The notes beneath the pieces are model-generated. The model saw only the letters and a program-made list of their open reading frames with translations. It was not told the origin of the DNA and did no database searches. DNA of 64,000 nucleotides, taken from Ophioderma brevispina (Eukaryota > Echinodermata > Ophiuroidea > Amphilepidida > Ophiodermatidae). Below are positions 35,780 through 46,520 of the stretch, piece by piece (position 1 is the stretch's first letter; each line of letters starts with the position of its first letter). Location of the stretch: positions 34,372-98,371 of the forward strand of contig JAMKCH010007079.1 of the NCBI GenBank assembly GCA_023653785.1, given 5' to 3'. The translations under genes and the position numbers were made by a program.

Positions 35780-36262
35780 TTCCGGAGGTCCAGTGAGCGG
35801 CAGGCTCTCTTGACGGAAGTCGAGGGTCTGCTCCGCAAAGAGGCGATTCGTCCGGATCAGCCCCCCCTTGGGAGGGTTATGGTCACCTTATTCCTAGCTC
35901 CGAAGACGACGGGCGAATTGGCGGGATCTCATTCAACCGCTCAATGTCTTCATTAAGCCAGTGCCGTTTTGGATGGAGACATGGCCAACGGGGTGTTACA
36001 GCTTGCCCAATCCACCAAGGAACACCCCCCCCTGGGCGACGCCTCACTGGACCCCTCAGGAGCCTACCCCCCTACTCCAGCTCACAAATTCATCGAGAGA
36101 TCCGCAATGGACGTTTCGGTAATGGAGGCGTTTAACCGGTTTCGTGCCTCCCCTTCGGCCTTTCCACCAGCCCCCACGGGTTTTCACCGGGTGTGCAGGC
36201 TGTGTAAGCAGCGTTACCCTCGGCTACCGGGGGTCAATCTGTGTGTTTAACCTGGACGACTA
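35780..36262 (+). pseudogene. Reverse transcriptase domain, frame-broken
   Basis: Reading across frame shifts, plus-strand segments match RT fingers and palm. These are LTEVEGLLRKEAIRP (lead-in helix), TLFLAPKTTGEL (the FVVPKK-type box, ~35,884), PLNVFIKPVPF (~35,938), the PPLRPFHQPPRVFTG equivalent of the LPFGLSSAPRVFT box (~36,150), and LCVFNLDD at ~36,238-36,258. The last stands where the catalytic YLDD is expected and differs by what may be one or two base errors. RT copies the element RNA into DNA. The gap between FIKPVPF and the FGLS box is about the right length for the first catalytic Asp box, but that box is not legible here. It is legible in the other copy. Confidence 0.72.
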
Positions 36263-36734
36263 GGATGGGGTAAGCCCGTCAAGGTCTAGCAAAATGCGGC
36301 GGCCAACTCGAGTTCGTAGTGCGAACAGTGACGAGCCTGGGTTTTCTGGTCAATCACCAATAGTCAATTAGTTCAGACCACAGACCCCCATACTTATGGG
36401 TGCACAGCTAACCTGGCCAAGGGTAGCTGTCCAGTCGGCTCCGAGCGCGGGTGGCGAAACATGTATAGTGTGCGATGGTGCTCCACGGAGCCCCCCATGC
36501 GACCGCCGTGCCTGGTCAGGGGTTGGGGCTGTTTGCCAGTCTGGTGGACCTGGTCCCAGACTGTCGACTTCATATGAGGGCCCTTCACTTGCACCATTCT
36601 GGCGCAATTACCGACCCAGTCGGCACCCCATTACCAGGGTTATATCCCGATGACTGCCATCCCACGGAGGGCGCTGGAGTGGAGTGGTGGATGCTTTCGC
36701 ACCAACTCTGGTTGGAGTGAAGTTTCCCAGATCA

Positions 36735-37110
36735 TCTCCACGACACGTCATATCGACGGACGCATCGGAGTGGGGATGGTGGCGGTAATCTAGAGGAAGG
36801 ATCGCGACCGCCCCCACCCCATGCCATTGTTCGGACAAGGGCGCCGAACAAGCGTCCTTCCCAACCTTCACCTGTCGACTTCTAGCAGTGTGTTTACACC
36901 TCCGGGATGTTCGCGTCCAGGTGGTGGGCTGCAGGTCCCATGCATTCAGTCGACAAACACGGACTTGTAGGGCTATGTGAAAAGGCAAGGGTGCCCCCCA
37001 ACAGCGTCCCCCGCCGCTCTGTTTGCACGACATTCAACTTCGAATTGGGTGGCAGCAGCCGCGGGATAATCCTCGTTGCGACGGCACATCCCAGGTTACC
37101 ACATCCCTGG
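36735..37110 (+). pseudogene. RNase H domain, frame-broken
   Basis: The first catalytic box reads VISTDASEWGWW at 36,747-36,782, a close match to the TDAS..GWG motif of YR-element RNase H. Further on, HIPGG (~37,098) matches the late HIPG motif that precedes the last catalytic region. RNase H removes the RNA strand during reverse transcription. The domain lies directly after RT, as in all LTR and YR elements. Several frame changes separate the motifs. Confidence 0.7.
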
Positions 37111-37445
37111 CGGACGCATCGGAATATCGGGGCCGACTGGCCGGCCCCGCAGAATGGTCCCTAGCCCCACGGGTCGTCAGATGTCTTCGACAGGTCTATT
37201 TACCATCGTAGATCTTTCGCCACACTTTCCCACACGTCCAAGCAACGGCCCCAATCACCACGCTCCCGGTTTTGCATCTCCCGGGGGGGTACCCCCACAG
37301 ACCGGAGCATTCGCCGTGGATCGACTCTCTCAATCACAGTTGGCGCGGGCCTGACCGCGACTATGCCTTCCCCCTCTCCTAAGTTGCATACATCGCCCAC
37401 AGTTCCCCAGAAAAGATCTAGAGGTAGCGACATGCCCCAAGCCTA
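37100..37445 (+). pseudogene. RNase H C-terminal extension (LSR/EWSL, FPP motifs)
   Basis: A LADASEYRG segment (the ADxLSR position) is followed by GPAEWSLAPRVVRCLRQVY (~37,138-37,195), an eroded VDLFAT-like segment and DYAFPPLL (~37,355-37,380). This ordered set is characteristic of the region between RNase H and recombinase in DIRS/Ngaro elements and supports the family assignment more strongly than RT alone. Its biochemical role is not established to my knowledge. Confidence 0.65.
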
Positions 37446-37559
37446 TCACAATGGGTCGCCGTTTTGAGCTACGAAATACCAAATGAGTAGGAGTCGGCCA
37501 TTGGTAGACCTGCCTGTCGCGGGCAGGCCGTCATACCACCCAGGGTGATACCCGCCGGA

Positions 37560-37650
37560 TTCCGGCACCTCGCTCCGGGCACAAAAAACACCCCAACCCA
37601 CCACACCCAACCCTACAAAACACACACACACATCCAAAGGTCAACCCGAA
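37560..37650 (+). repeat. A/C-rich low-complexity block
   Basis: CAAAAAACACCCCAACCC and CACACACACACATCC interrupt the coding sequence between the FPP motif and the recombinase. Similar A/C-rich blocks appear on the same (plus) strand in the right arm, so they are not palindromic partners and look like base-calling noise. Confidence 0.55.
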
Positions 37651-37699
37651 GCCACCATCTCTGACATCTGCAGACAATAGCGCCCAAGCCCGAGGTTGC

Positions 37700-38480
37700 C
37701 CCTGCTTGGGGCACCTTGTCCGGCCCACAAGTCACGTCTCCGAGGCGGGCTTTCGACTCGAGAGTGCTACTGTACCGGCGGGCGATAGACGCCCAACCGT
37801 GTTACGCGCAGAACCCAACGAACCCTATGGACGTCCTGGCGTCTTCCTACCGGTGTCACAAAAAAAAGTGCGAACGAGGGACTCTCGAATCCACTGTGCA
37901 CAATGTAGTCAGGACTCCGGTGGGACAGCTCTGTGGAAGCGATTTGAGGCTGGCTGGAGGCCGCCACCGTCCGACACTACAAATCTGCTGCATTTCGCGA
38001 ATTCCCAGGGGTTTGAGATGGCCCAGGACTTACCAATCGACTCTGCCGCCATCCAAGCTTGATCCAACAGGAACGAGATGTTTTAGACAAAGGACCCACC
38101 GGCGGCGGATTGGCCCCCAATGGCCCCTCACAACAAGGCACCACACCTGTCTGCGACAATTCCACGGAGAGCCCTTTCGCGCCCCATGAGAGGCCCGCTA
38201 CTTTGGCTCCTGACACGCCCTGACGACCAGTGTTCTAACTCTTCCCTGGTCGGGGACGCCCGCCCGTCGGCGCTGAATGCGCTAGCCGTACGGCGCTGCT
38301 CTCCAGTCTCCACGCCAGGGCTACGCTTTACTTTCGTCCGGGTTGTAATGTCAGCCACGACCAGAGGGTAGCGCTTTCCCGCCGATCTCCCCGTCTTTCT
38401 CCCCCCGCCGCCAGTCCGTTTGCTCTCTTCGGCGCGGACCGATTCTGGTGTCCTGTTCGCGCCCTTTACCCTGAGCAAAA
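37700..38480 (+). pseudogene. Tyrosine recombinase, N-terminal and box I region, frame-broken
   Basis: By alignment with the minus copy this part carries the recombinase. SALNAL at 38,267-38,284 stands at the box I helix where YR proteins have R.SEL.AL, and a LYF-like segment with VRVVMSATT follows. The N-terminal DNA-binding part (37,760-38,050) is eroded but contains LWKRFEAG and DTTNLLHFANSQG. Tyrosine recombinases insert the circular cDNA without a DDE integrase. The catalytic H, R and Y of box II are not legible, and the reading stops near the palindrome axis, so this copy may lack its C-terminus. Confidence 0.5.
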
Positions 38481-38584
38481 TCTAGTACACCGCCGGACGG
38501 CAAACCCCATCGGGGACCACGCTCCGTCTTCATCACCCCCGGTTGCCCACCAACATCCCGAAGGCGCGCGACGCAACGCTCCGC

Positions 38585-38690
38585 AGCTAGGTGGTAGTTG
38601 CGAGTCTCCTCCCTCTCATTGCCTCCTCCGGTAGGAATGTACGTGCGAGAGGACTCCTCTGTCCCCACCAAACCAAGAACCCCAACTAGC
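38585..38690. other. Palindrome axis
   Basis: The last clearly paired words are GCAGCTAG (38,583-38,590) and CTAGCTCGC (38,686-38,694). Between them the sequence still contains mirrored GAGAGGA/TCCTCTC-type words, including the near-palindrome AGAGGACTCCTCT (38,668-38,680). There is therefore no real spacer. A turn this tight is what a hairpin molecule gives. Confidence 0.7.
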
Positions 38691-39640
38691 TCGCGTAGCC
38701 CTCGTCGCGGCCCCGTGCGGGGCCAACAGTATGTGAAGACGAGGTGCTTCGTGGTACCCGACTGTGAAGGTCCTCTTCAAACAAATCCACCCTTTCTCCG
38801 GCGACGAACAGGCCCCCGAATCTGTACCTCACGCACTAGAGCCCCCCTACTGATATCGAGGAGACAGAACAACGGGCGACCGATTGAACCGGCGCTACAC
38901 TCGTTCTTTGCGCGAAACAAACCGGACGAAGTAAAGGTAGCCCGCGTTGGAGAACTGGATAGCACATAAGCAACAATACCCAACGGCTAGGCATGACAGC
39001 TCCGAATGGCCGGGCCGCAGCATGAGACGAGGAACCGGTCTTAAACACCGTAAAGGTAGCACACACAAGTAGCGTCCACTCATGAGCGCTCGAACAACAG
39101 GGGACTACCGGGAGATAGTCAACACCTTGTTGAGGTTCATGAGGGTACAATCCTTCTTAGGGGCCTGGTATTAAAAATCCCGTCGCAGTAGAAGATGTGG
39201 CGCAGAGCTCGTTACGTCTGGTTCATCATACAAACCTATGTGGACGACCATGACTAGGCACGATTTGTAGTTTCGGACGGTGTTGGCCTGAAGTCCAGCA
39301 TCAAATCGCTCGGACAAGAAGTCTGCCAACTTGCGACTACAGTTGCAACAGTGGGATCGAGACTCCTCCTGTCCTGGACCACCGGTAGTCTACGCACCAC
39401 AAGACCCCGTCCAGAGTAGGTTCTGAGCGTACTTGGGCGTCTACCCTGAGCGGCCAGGTGCAGCTCTCGCCGAAAGGCCCCTCCTCTGGAGAGACTCCGG
39501 ACAAGGGCCAAGCAGTCACCCTAGGTGCTCTATCTTCAGATCGAATTGAGCGACGGATGTCCACGGACGAGAGTCGGGGACTGCCAACCCAAACCAAAAA
39601 GGAATAGCAGCACCGCGGCATGACACCGGAGAGCACGGTC
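38690..39640 (-). pseudogene. Tyrosine recombinase, frame-broken, right copy
   Basis: On minus the N-terminal part shows RRPSTLRTY (~39,430), DPTVATVV (~39,345), a VADFLSERFDAGL-type helix and NTVRNYKSCL, the usual core-binding layout of YR proteins. The stretch TRPLRRIVPS follows. The catalytic half has an equivalent of the box I R.SEL helix at ~38,985-39,003, then FVRFVSRKERV and a LKRTFTVGYHEAPRLHI segment. Box II residues and the nucleophilic Tyr cannot be fixed because of frame shifts. This is the clearest evidence that the element uses a recombinase, not an integrase. Confidence 0.6.
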
Positions 39641-39949
39641 CTACCTGGGGCAGGCACCACCCCACCACAAAGGTAGAAGCGCCAGGCACCACACCGGGCC
39701 GACCCACCTGGGTTGAACAGATATGATTCCTCCGCTGCTATTTGCGAAGACCCGATGTATAGCGGACGGGGAGGACATGCATCCGACCCTGTTACCCTGC
39801 CGCCCGCCCCCGGCTCGCTCGCGCGAAAAAGAGGCGGCCCCAACAGCCAACCAAACCCCCGACCACAACCCCCGAGAACAAACAACCATCCAAACAAGGA
39901 ATATTACCCACCCAGCAACCCGCCGCCTGCTCACACCGGTCTGGACGCC

Positions 39950-40520
39950 CCCGGTCACCCGCGCAGCCAAACCACCGGGAGCTGGTGAGTCCGTCGCGCC
40001 GCGAAGAGACATATCGAAGGTACAGAACCTGTCGCAGATCATCTGGACGACCGTGGGGCTCGGGCCATCTTCGGGGGCCCGGCAGTCGGCCACGCGATAG
40101 ATCGTCGCGGATGTTGGTAAACACCTGGGATGTGCGTTCCAAACGCTGGCTATCCCTGCTGCTGCACCCCCAATTCAGACGTTGAATGGCGTGCAAACCG
40201 AGCGTGGGGGACCTGGTGCCCCCTTGCTGCTTCCCATAGGCCACCCAGTCCGCTGTTGTCGGACTGACTCCTGAGCCCTATGCACGCCAACCCAGCCTGC
40301 GACTCGCATCCGGAGGGTTTCAACCAACTGTAGCCGTTCGAGCAAGGATTGCATGTGGACGGCACCCTTGTCCAACATCCCCGGCGGGACCCACATTGTA
40401 CCGCCAACCGCGAATCTCCTCTAGATGGACCGCCCATCCCACTACGACGCGATCCGAGTCGATATGACGGTCAGCTGGAGGAGGAGATGGGAACTTCACT
40501 CCAACCAAGAGTTGTGCGAG
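39950..40520 (-). pseudogene. RNase H and extension, frame-broken, right copy
   Basis: On minus the ADRHIDSD segment stands at the DAS box (~40,467), followed by GGPSRGDSRLAVQ, DKGAVHMQSLLERLQ, GGTRSPTLG and DDLSRGRLPGP (the LSR motif, ~40,085). Then comes SPTVVQMICDRF (~40,030), the partner of SLAPRVVRCLRQVY in the left copy. The order and spacing equal those of the left arm. The catalytic residues are partly lost to noise. Confidence 0.62.
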
Positions 40521-40959
40521 ATCCCACTCACAAGATCCCTCCGTGGGGTGGCAGTCATCGGGATAACCCTGGTAATGGGGGTGCCGACTGCGGTCGGTAA
40601 TGCGCCCCGCAAGGTGCAAAGGAAGGCCCTCATGCTGAAGGCCCGACAGGTCTGGGACCCAGGTTACGACCCCCACTGGCCACTCCAACACCCATTTACT
40701 ATCACCCCTGAGCCCGGGCCCGTAAAGCGGTCGCTGCGGGGGCTCCGTGTGGACCCATCCGCACAACACGACATACCTGAGTCGACCCGACCCCCCACCC
40801 CCCGCGTCGGGCGCCGGGTAACGCAAACCCCCGCTCTGGACCACGGTCTAAGTGTCGACCCACGAAGAATGGGGTCTGGTCCAGGAAACGCCAACACCTG
40901 AAGACCTATCTGTAAGCTTGGACCGCCAAGCCCCAAAAGTCGTCACCCCTCGCCTATCG

Positions 40960-41600
40960 CAACAACTACGCAAAACACCCCACCTCGAGTTCCACGCAAG
41001 TGCACCCCACGAACCCCCACCTCGACCTGGGCCGGCTGACCAACAACCCCACACCTGCCCACCCCGTCCACCAATACCACACGCAGTTTAAACAAACACC
41101 GACAATGATCCCCCGGCGCCTGGAGGTATCGAACCCTGACCTGTACAGCCCGCACCACCGGGTGAAAACCCACGTGGCGGACACGGTGGAAAACAGGCCG
41201 AAGGGGAAAGGCACCCGCAGAAAACCACATCACGAAGTACGCATTCTCACACACTTCCCCGCAAACGGAGCCATGGCTGATTCTCGATGATTGGGACGTG
41301 GAGTAGGCGTCCTTGAGGTCAGTGACGTCGCCCAGGTCCTTTTGATTGGGCAACGTAACACAGAGGCAAAGTCTCCATCCGAAAAACGCACTGGCTTGAT
41401 AAAGACATTGCGCGGCTTGAATTGAGAATCGGCCGCCAATCGCCGTCTTCTTCGGAGCTAGGAAGAAGGTGGACCAGAACCCCTTCCGAAAACGCGGGCG
41501 GCTTGACAATCCGGCCACGATCGACCACACAGCCTTTTGACGGAGCAAGACCCACACCCCTCGAACCTCTACGTAACACACAGCCCACAGCCCTGCCGCC
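40960..41600 (-). pseudogene. Reverse transcriptase, frame-broken, right copy
   Basis: On minus, FWSTFFLAPKKT (~41,445-41,480), GDWRPILNSS (~41,425), QFKPRNVFIKPVRF (~41,395-41,425), DLKDAY with the first catalytic Asp (~41,305), PFPFGLFST (~41,200) and FHPVVRAVQVRVRYLQAPG (~41,140) follow in RT order. The YLDD site near 41,090 is destroyed (reads as CLNCVW/FKLRVV). Box A is legible here but not in the left copy, so together the two copies cover every RT box. Confidence 0.72.
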
Positions 41601-41994
41601 TCACTGACGACAATACGAGCGAAGGAATGGTGGGCCTTCATCCGGCAAATGACGGGGGAGGCGTGCGTCTGAAATCGAGACCCCAACCACACCCACACAC
41701 CCACAAAAAACCAAAACCCACACCAATGACCCCACCCACATACCCCCCCCACACAAGATGTAACCCCGGATATCCACAGTTGCAGCAAACCAATTCGCCC
41801 GGTGGATACCGATCCAAATCCGAGCGAACTTCAGCAGGCGACCGCCCACCGGAGGATAATGCCCGGGGACACAAAATGCTCCCCTTCCGTGAACGAGGGG
41901 ACAACACACAACCCCACCCCGCCCCCCTTACGGTCGACCCGCCCAATCAAACACCCCAGTCTTAGCCCTTGGCCCTGGCCAAGAGATCAGGCTT

Positions 41995-44250
41995 GGAATA
42001 CGGGGAGCCGGACGCTTCCCGCCGCACCTCCGCCGAGGAGGGGCCTTAGCGGCCGGCGCCGACGTAGACGCAGCAGCTCCTTTCAGAAAGACGCAGGGGG
42101 TGGCCGCAGACGATGTCTTTGGCGTCTGCTGCCGATTCCTCTGCTCGGCTCCCGGTGGTGAGAAGCTTGAGTTCTCCTTCGAAGCTTTCCATCCGTGGTG
42201 ACACGCCTGCGCACAGTTGATCCGCACCCCGTGTCGCAGTCGTAACCCAGAAAGAGTGTCGCCCCGCGCCAAAAGGGCCTCTTCCTCCGGTACCCCGAAA
42301 AAAGGTCCCTGTTGAAGATGCGCTAAAGCTCCGCACAAGCAGTTTTCGCGAATAAAAGCACGAATCCGCATCGACAGCGCCAGCTCGACTCCTCCAGCTG
42401 GTGGCGGGCTAGCGTAGCCGCCAGCGCCACCGCCGCCGCGAAGCAGATTCTTGGCCAGATGACTCGCCTGCCACCAATGTGGTTGGTGACGCCGCGCGAG
42501 AACCCCGAAACCTCGATAAGCGAATCGAGCGCAAGCGAACACACGGGAGTCAGCTCGCTTAAACCTCTTCCTAACCCCAAAAAAGGAGGGAGAAGAATGG
42601 AGGGCGCACGCACCACCCGCCCCCAAAGCGGACGGACAACTTAGGCAGCGCACGACTATGCTGGCTCAATCGAGGGCACCCTCAAAAGCCTTTCATAGTC
42701 GGCCGCTGCACACACGAAAGCGTAGACGTGTGGCCCGCGAACGAAACGCGATAGCACGGTCTCTCCGGGTGTCCAATGCGTCCCAGCACCATATGGACAT
42801 CCTTGGGCAAGTGCGAACCACACGCGAAAACAAACCTGCCCCACACGAGGCAGGCCATCACCGGAGCCCAAGCCCACCCGCTTGAGACTCCCCACCGGCA
42901 TCTTGGTGTACCATCGTCGACAGCTGGCCTAAGGCCAGAGCATAGCCTGAAGGCGGCGGGGAGCAGAGGCGCGAAAAACCGGTCGGAAGCCGACGACACG
43001 AGCTCCACGAAGTGTACGTGGCGCCGGATCGCGGCCGATCGACGAGGCCCCAGCATAATCATCACTTCCCCCTCAGCTCCGATGTCGAGGATCGGAGTCG
43101 GATGACGAGCCGGATCTGCCCGCCACAGTCGAAGGTGCAGCACTAGGCTGGACCGCGCTACCCGCTGCAACCGGAGCTCCATGCTGCCGACCACGGTAAA
43201 CTGCGGAAAAAAGCGGCGGACACCGGATACACCCCAGCCCACGGCCCCGACAGGGCAGGGTGGGAGAGGTTGTAAGCCACGGTATGGGAAAGAGCGGATA
43301 TCTGTTACCCTGTGGGCCAAAAAGATTGGCCGGAGGGTATGCAGAATACCCCGGGTTCATCCCAAGAAAACCGGAGAGTGGATCCACAAACGAGGGCGGA
43401 GGTACAGCGCTGGCGAACCCCGGCGGCGGCGAGGGCCAAACCCAGTGGCCACGGCGGCCCAGCCACGGGTCCCACAGAGGATGAATTCCCCCAACGGCCA
43501 CCCCCCTGTTGTCCCAGGCCCAACAACGGACCCGAGCCTGGATGGACCCGGCAGCCGCGGCTGCGGCGCCGGCGCAGGGCAGCGCCATGGGTCGAGCCAT
43601 GGACGCCACACCATGGCCTCACCCATGCGCTGGTCCCATTACGGAACGATGCCTCGGGAAGGTATAGATATGCCCAACAAAAGACATCAGACGATTGTAA
43701 CCCACCGCCTCGTGCAACTCGGCATTGTTCCGGGCCTTCGTACATGCAAATCCCCGATGAATGGGCCATTGTTTGGCTAATCCTAATTATTATTTTCTGA
43801 TTCGGATCAACACCAACCCACCTATGCCAAAGGCCCAGATCGTAACAGGGTAACAATCGCCAAATAGGAACCCACCGACGTCCGCCCTGACAACGACTGA
43901 AAGCCAACCACCAGCAGCGGGGGCCGGAGCCAAAGGCGTCGTGACCAGCGTAGTTGAAGCCGAGAAAACCCGTACCGACGGAGGAGAGAAAAGCAACGAC
44001 GCGCCGAGTGTACAGTGCCACGAACACCCGCCCCAGCCGATACAGGATTGTGTTGAAGCACGCGAGTGCTAAACAACAGGGAGCCGTCCGCACTAGACGC
44101 TGTCCCCCCCCATCGAGGACAGCGTCAACCCATGGGCGGGGACCACCGGACTCACATACACACACGCGAGTGACGTGGACGCCGTAACGGGGGTAGCGTC
44201 CTAGGCGTGCACCGGACCCACTCGACAGCGAACCCCCGTCATTTAACAAC
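41995..44250 (-). pseudogene. ORF1 (Gag-like) region, right copy
   Basis: Long minus frames (44,249-43,305 and 43,320-42,682) cover the N-terminal and middle parts; a third (42,653-41,928) carries STSAPAAK and the basic RRRCGGK tail. Shared words with the left copy include the LALAP/TTPLAPAP segment, PSGQSFWP, and GPHVYA. It has fewer breaks than the left copy in its first half. Gag-like role is inferred from position and basic C-terminus. Confidence 0.5.
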
Positions 44251-45900
44251 TAGCCCGTCGCCATGCCCGGCGGCACTGTAGAACCACATGTTGTTCGGCC
44301 CGCAGCCCAGTAACGGGGGTGGCCTCCGCCTTACCGCAGGCGTGAACGACAAAAACCCGTCGCTGCGCGTCCGACAAGTCCCCGACAGCTGCCGACGCCA
44401 CAAGCGCAGGCCGACGACCACGGTACGCTCCGTCCGACCTCCCCAGCGCATCAAGTGCCCCCGGCCCCAGCCCCAGACCCCGGGTGCCCTTGTTGCTCGG
44501 CGCAGAGCTCCGGTAGTGCGTAACCGGTGCGGTTGCAGACAATCGCGCTCCCTACGGTCCTGCCCCGCCCGGCTTCGCCCGCTGCGGCCCTGCCGGCCCC
44601 GTCTTCGGGCCCCTGCAGGGGCCCATCGCTGAGTAAGTCCAAAAGAAGCACGCCCCCGCACCCCCGCCACCCGGGCTCACCGCCTTCGGTAGCGCGCCCG
44701 CCCCACCGGTCGGGACTACACATTACCCCACTAAACTAGACGCTTATCTAGCCTTTCTTCCCCCTCCCGCAACCAGTTTCCATCCCTTCCCCCCCCAACT
44801 CCTTTCTACCCCCACGCCAACCCGGCCCTCATACACATCAGCACTGTCTGCCACCGACGTCACCCGGACCCCCCCGGCAACTATCGCCTCCACTTCACCT
44901 TCACCACCCCTTGCTGAACCCCGCACACAAACCTTGCATGTGAACAACAAAACGTCCTCCTGCTTCGTGCACTTACCTTATAACCTGTACCCAAACCGGC
45001 CGCCCTTTGACTACCGCCCACCCACCAGGCGTGTCGGCCTCATTTCCCCCCTTACAATTCTCACCACAACCAAAATTGAGCATCCCTATCAAATCCGCGT
45101 TACACCATATCCATAAATATACCTCACCCCTTATACCGGCTAGTCGGGGGAACTCGGCCCTCCGTATGCCGTGGCGGCCCGTGCCCGCCCCTACCGTCGT
45201 CCGTCACTGGAGTGTGCGCAATACTGCGGGTTTGTCTTGTTGCCCCCCCCCGCCAGCCCCGTCCCGGTATACAAAGTCTCCTCACAACCTCACCCCCTTC
45301 GCCCACGCCCCATGCACCCTCCTCGCCCAGGGCCGTAATCCATGCCCTTTCCCCCAGCTTATCCCCACCCCAACACGGGTCCGGCCCTACCACTCGTCGC
45401 CCAAGTAACTTGCCCCCCCACTTTCGCCCCCTTCCGCGGAGCTCCTCCTTCCCGTTCCCGCCAATTGTCGCCCCCCGCCCGCACAACGCCGGCCCAAGCG
45501 GCCATGGGGAGCTGCCGTACTTGGGGCTCGGTGCCGTCCTCCCGGGTGCTCGCACGCGATCTCTTTCGTGGGCCCCCCTTTCTTTCTGGGCGTTACACTG
45601 CACTGCTCCCGACCCTGCACTTTGTTCCCTCAACCTCCGGATGCCGGTAGGCAGATATACTATTGCACAAAGCAGTCACTCAGTGACGTCCCCGTTCAAC
45701 CATGAGTACACACCACAACCTACGCGGGAACACCCAACACACCTATTAGTAAATCCTCTCCACCCTGGCCCCCGCAACTTAAACCAAGCTTGGTATCTAA
45801 TCCAACCACCACGCTTCCACCTTCCCCCACCCGATGAGGCCACAAGAAACTACACCCGGAAGCACAAGCCCCCACCGTCACACGGCATTCTCTAACAACC
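44251..45900 (-). other. GC-shifted right-arm counterpart of the AT-rich left flank
   Basis: On minus this stretch aligns with 31,930-33,300 of the left arm. For example AGGAGACTTTGTATACC matches AAGGACTTTATACC, and CCGACACGCCT is identical. Many T of the left arm appear as G here (A to C on plus), so an AT-rich flank has become C-rich. No gene is present. Long plus frames here are by-products of the low stop-codon density. Confidence 0.6.
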
Positions 45901-46520
45901 CCTCAAGAAATTGCTGCTTTCGGGCCCGCGCTGCTCCTGCCACACTCTAGCGCCTCCCTTGAAACTGCTGGTTGGGCCCAACAAAACCGGGAATTCAGAA
46001 CAGAGCCACAACCTTCGTGAAAAAAAAGCGCAGAAAACGAGAACCCAAATAAAATTAAGAAAAACAAGCTATCACTGAGTACAAACCAAAAAAATCTCCC
46101 CACCTAGCTACCCATAGGAACCACAAAAAACAAACATATATTACTAAACCACCAAAAATTTTTCAATAGGTACGCGATAAAATCACAACTTTTCACCTCC
46201 CAACATTGCACCTAGCGACACAAACAATATAACCCACCACGCCAAAAACCTAAACAAGCTCTGCCCTCATCCGAAAAATACGAAAACAACCAAAAAACTT
46301 CCTAAAACCAAAAACACACACCACCAAAAACAAAGGAGACATCCAGCACATACAGACAGTCCAGTCAAACGCTTATTTTCCACAAACCCACCCCACAAAT
46401 TGAGTGTCTGTAATCCTTACCACACCCATCATTTGAAGACGAGGCAGAAAATGAAATAAAAGCCCCCAATGTCATTTACACAACACAACACACATCTTTT
46501 CACTGTACCCACACCACACT
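45901..46520. other. A/C-rich, strand-asymmetric stretch
   Basis: Plus is strikingly A and C rich with few G and T (runs such as CCACCAAAAACAAAG and AACCACAAAAAACAAAC). It still aligns loosely with 31,000-31,900 of the left arm. No coding signal. The composition looks like systematic base-calling error. Confidence 0.5.

Larger units (their letters stand above)
32880..38640 (+). mobile_element. DIRS-order (tyrosine-recombinase) retrotransposon, left copy
   Basis: This block is abruptly GC-rich compared with its AT-rich flanks. It encodes, in order on plus, a Gag-like ORF1, reverse transcriptase, RNase H with a DIRS/Ngaro-type C-terminal extension, and a tyrosine recombinase. There is no DDE integrase and no aspartic protease. 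That order and the recombinase place it in the YR retrotransposon group. DIRS versus Ngaro cannot be decided because the termini are not resolved. Frames shift every few dozen codons, so no intact protein can be read. It ends inside or just after the recombinase gene, where it meets the minus-strand copy head-on. Confidence 0.75.
38641..45000 (-). mobile_element. DIRS-order retrotransposon, right copy (inverted)
   Basis: Read on minus, from 45 kb down to the axis, the same order of ORF1, RT, RNase H and tyrosine recombinase appears. It lies opposite the left copy, tail to tail. The recombinase is more complete here and ORF1 keeps a longer open frame, whereas RT and RNase H are more damaged. 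Divergence from the left copy is dominated by small indels and by substitutions that enrich C and A on plus. Confidence 0.75.

Noticed and set aside
32880..45000. LTR retrotransposon of gypsy or BEL type
   Set aside because: There is no DDE integrase, protease or LTR pair. The RNase H tail motifs and a tyrosine recombinase point to the DIRS order.
33453..45895. Many overlapping long open frames on both strands in the GC-rich block
   Set aside because: GC-rich DNA has few stop codons. Only the frames that line up with RT, RNase H, recombinase and ORF1 landmarks in both arms were kept; the rest are shadows.
45212..45895. 227-codon plus frame rich in proline
   Set aside because: It lies in the C-shifted right arm whose left-arm counterpart is AT-rich and full of stops. 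The open frame results from the composition bias.
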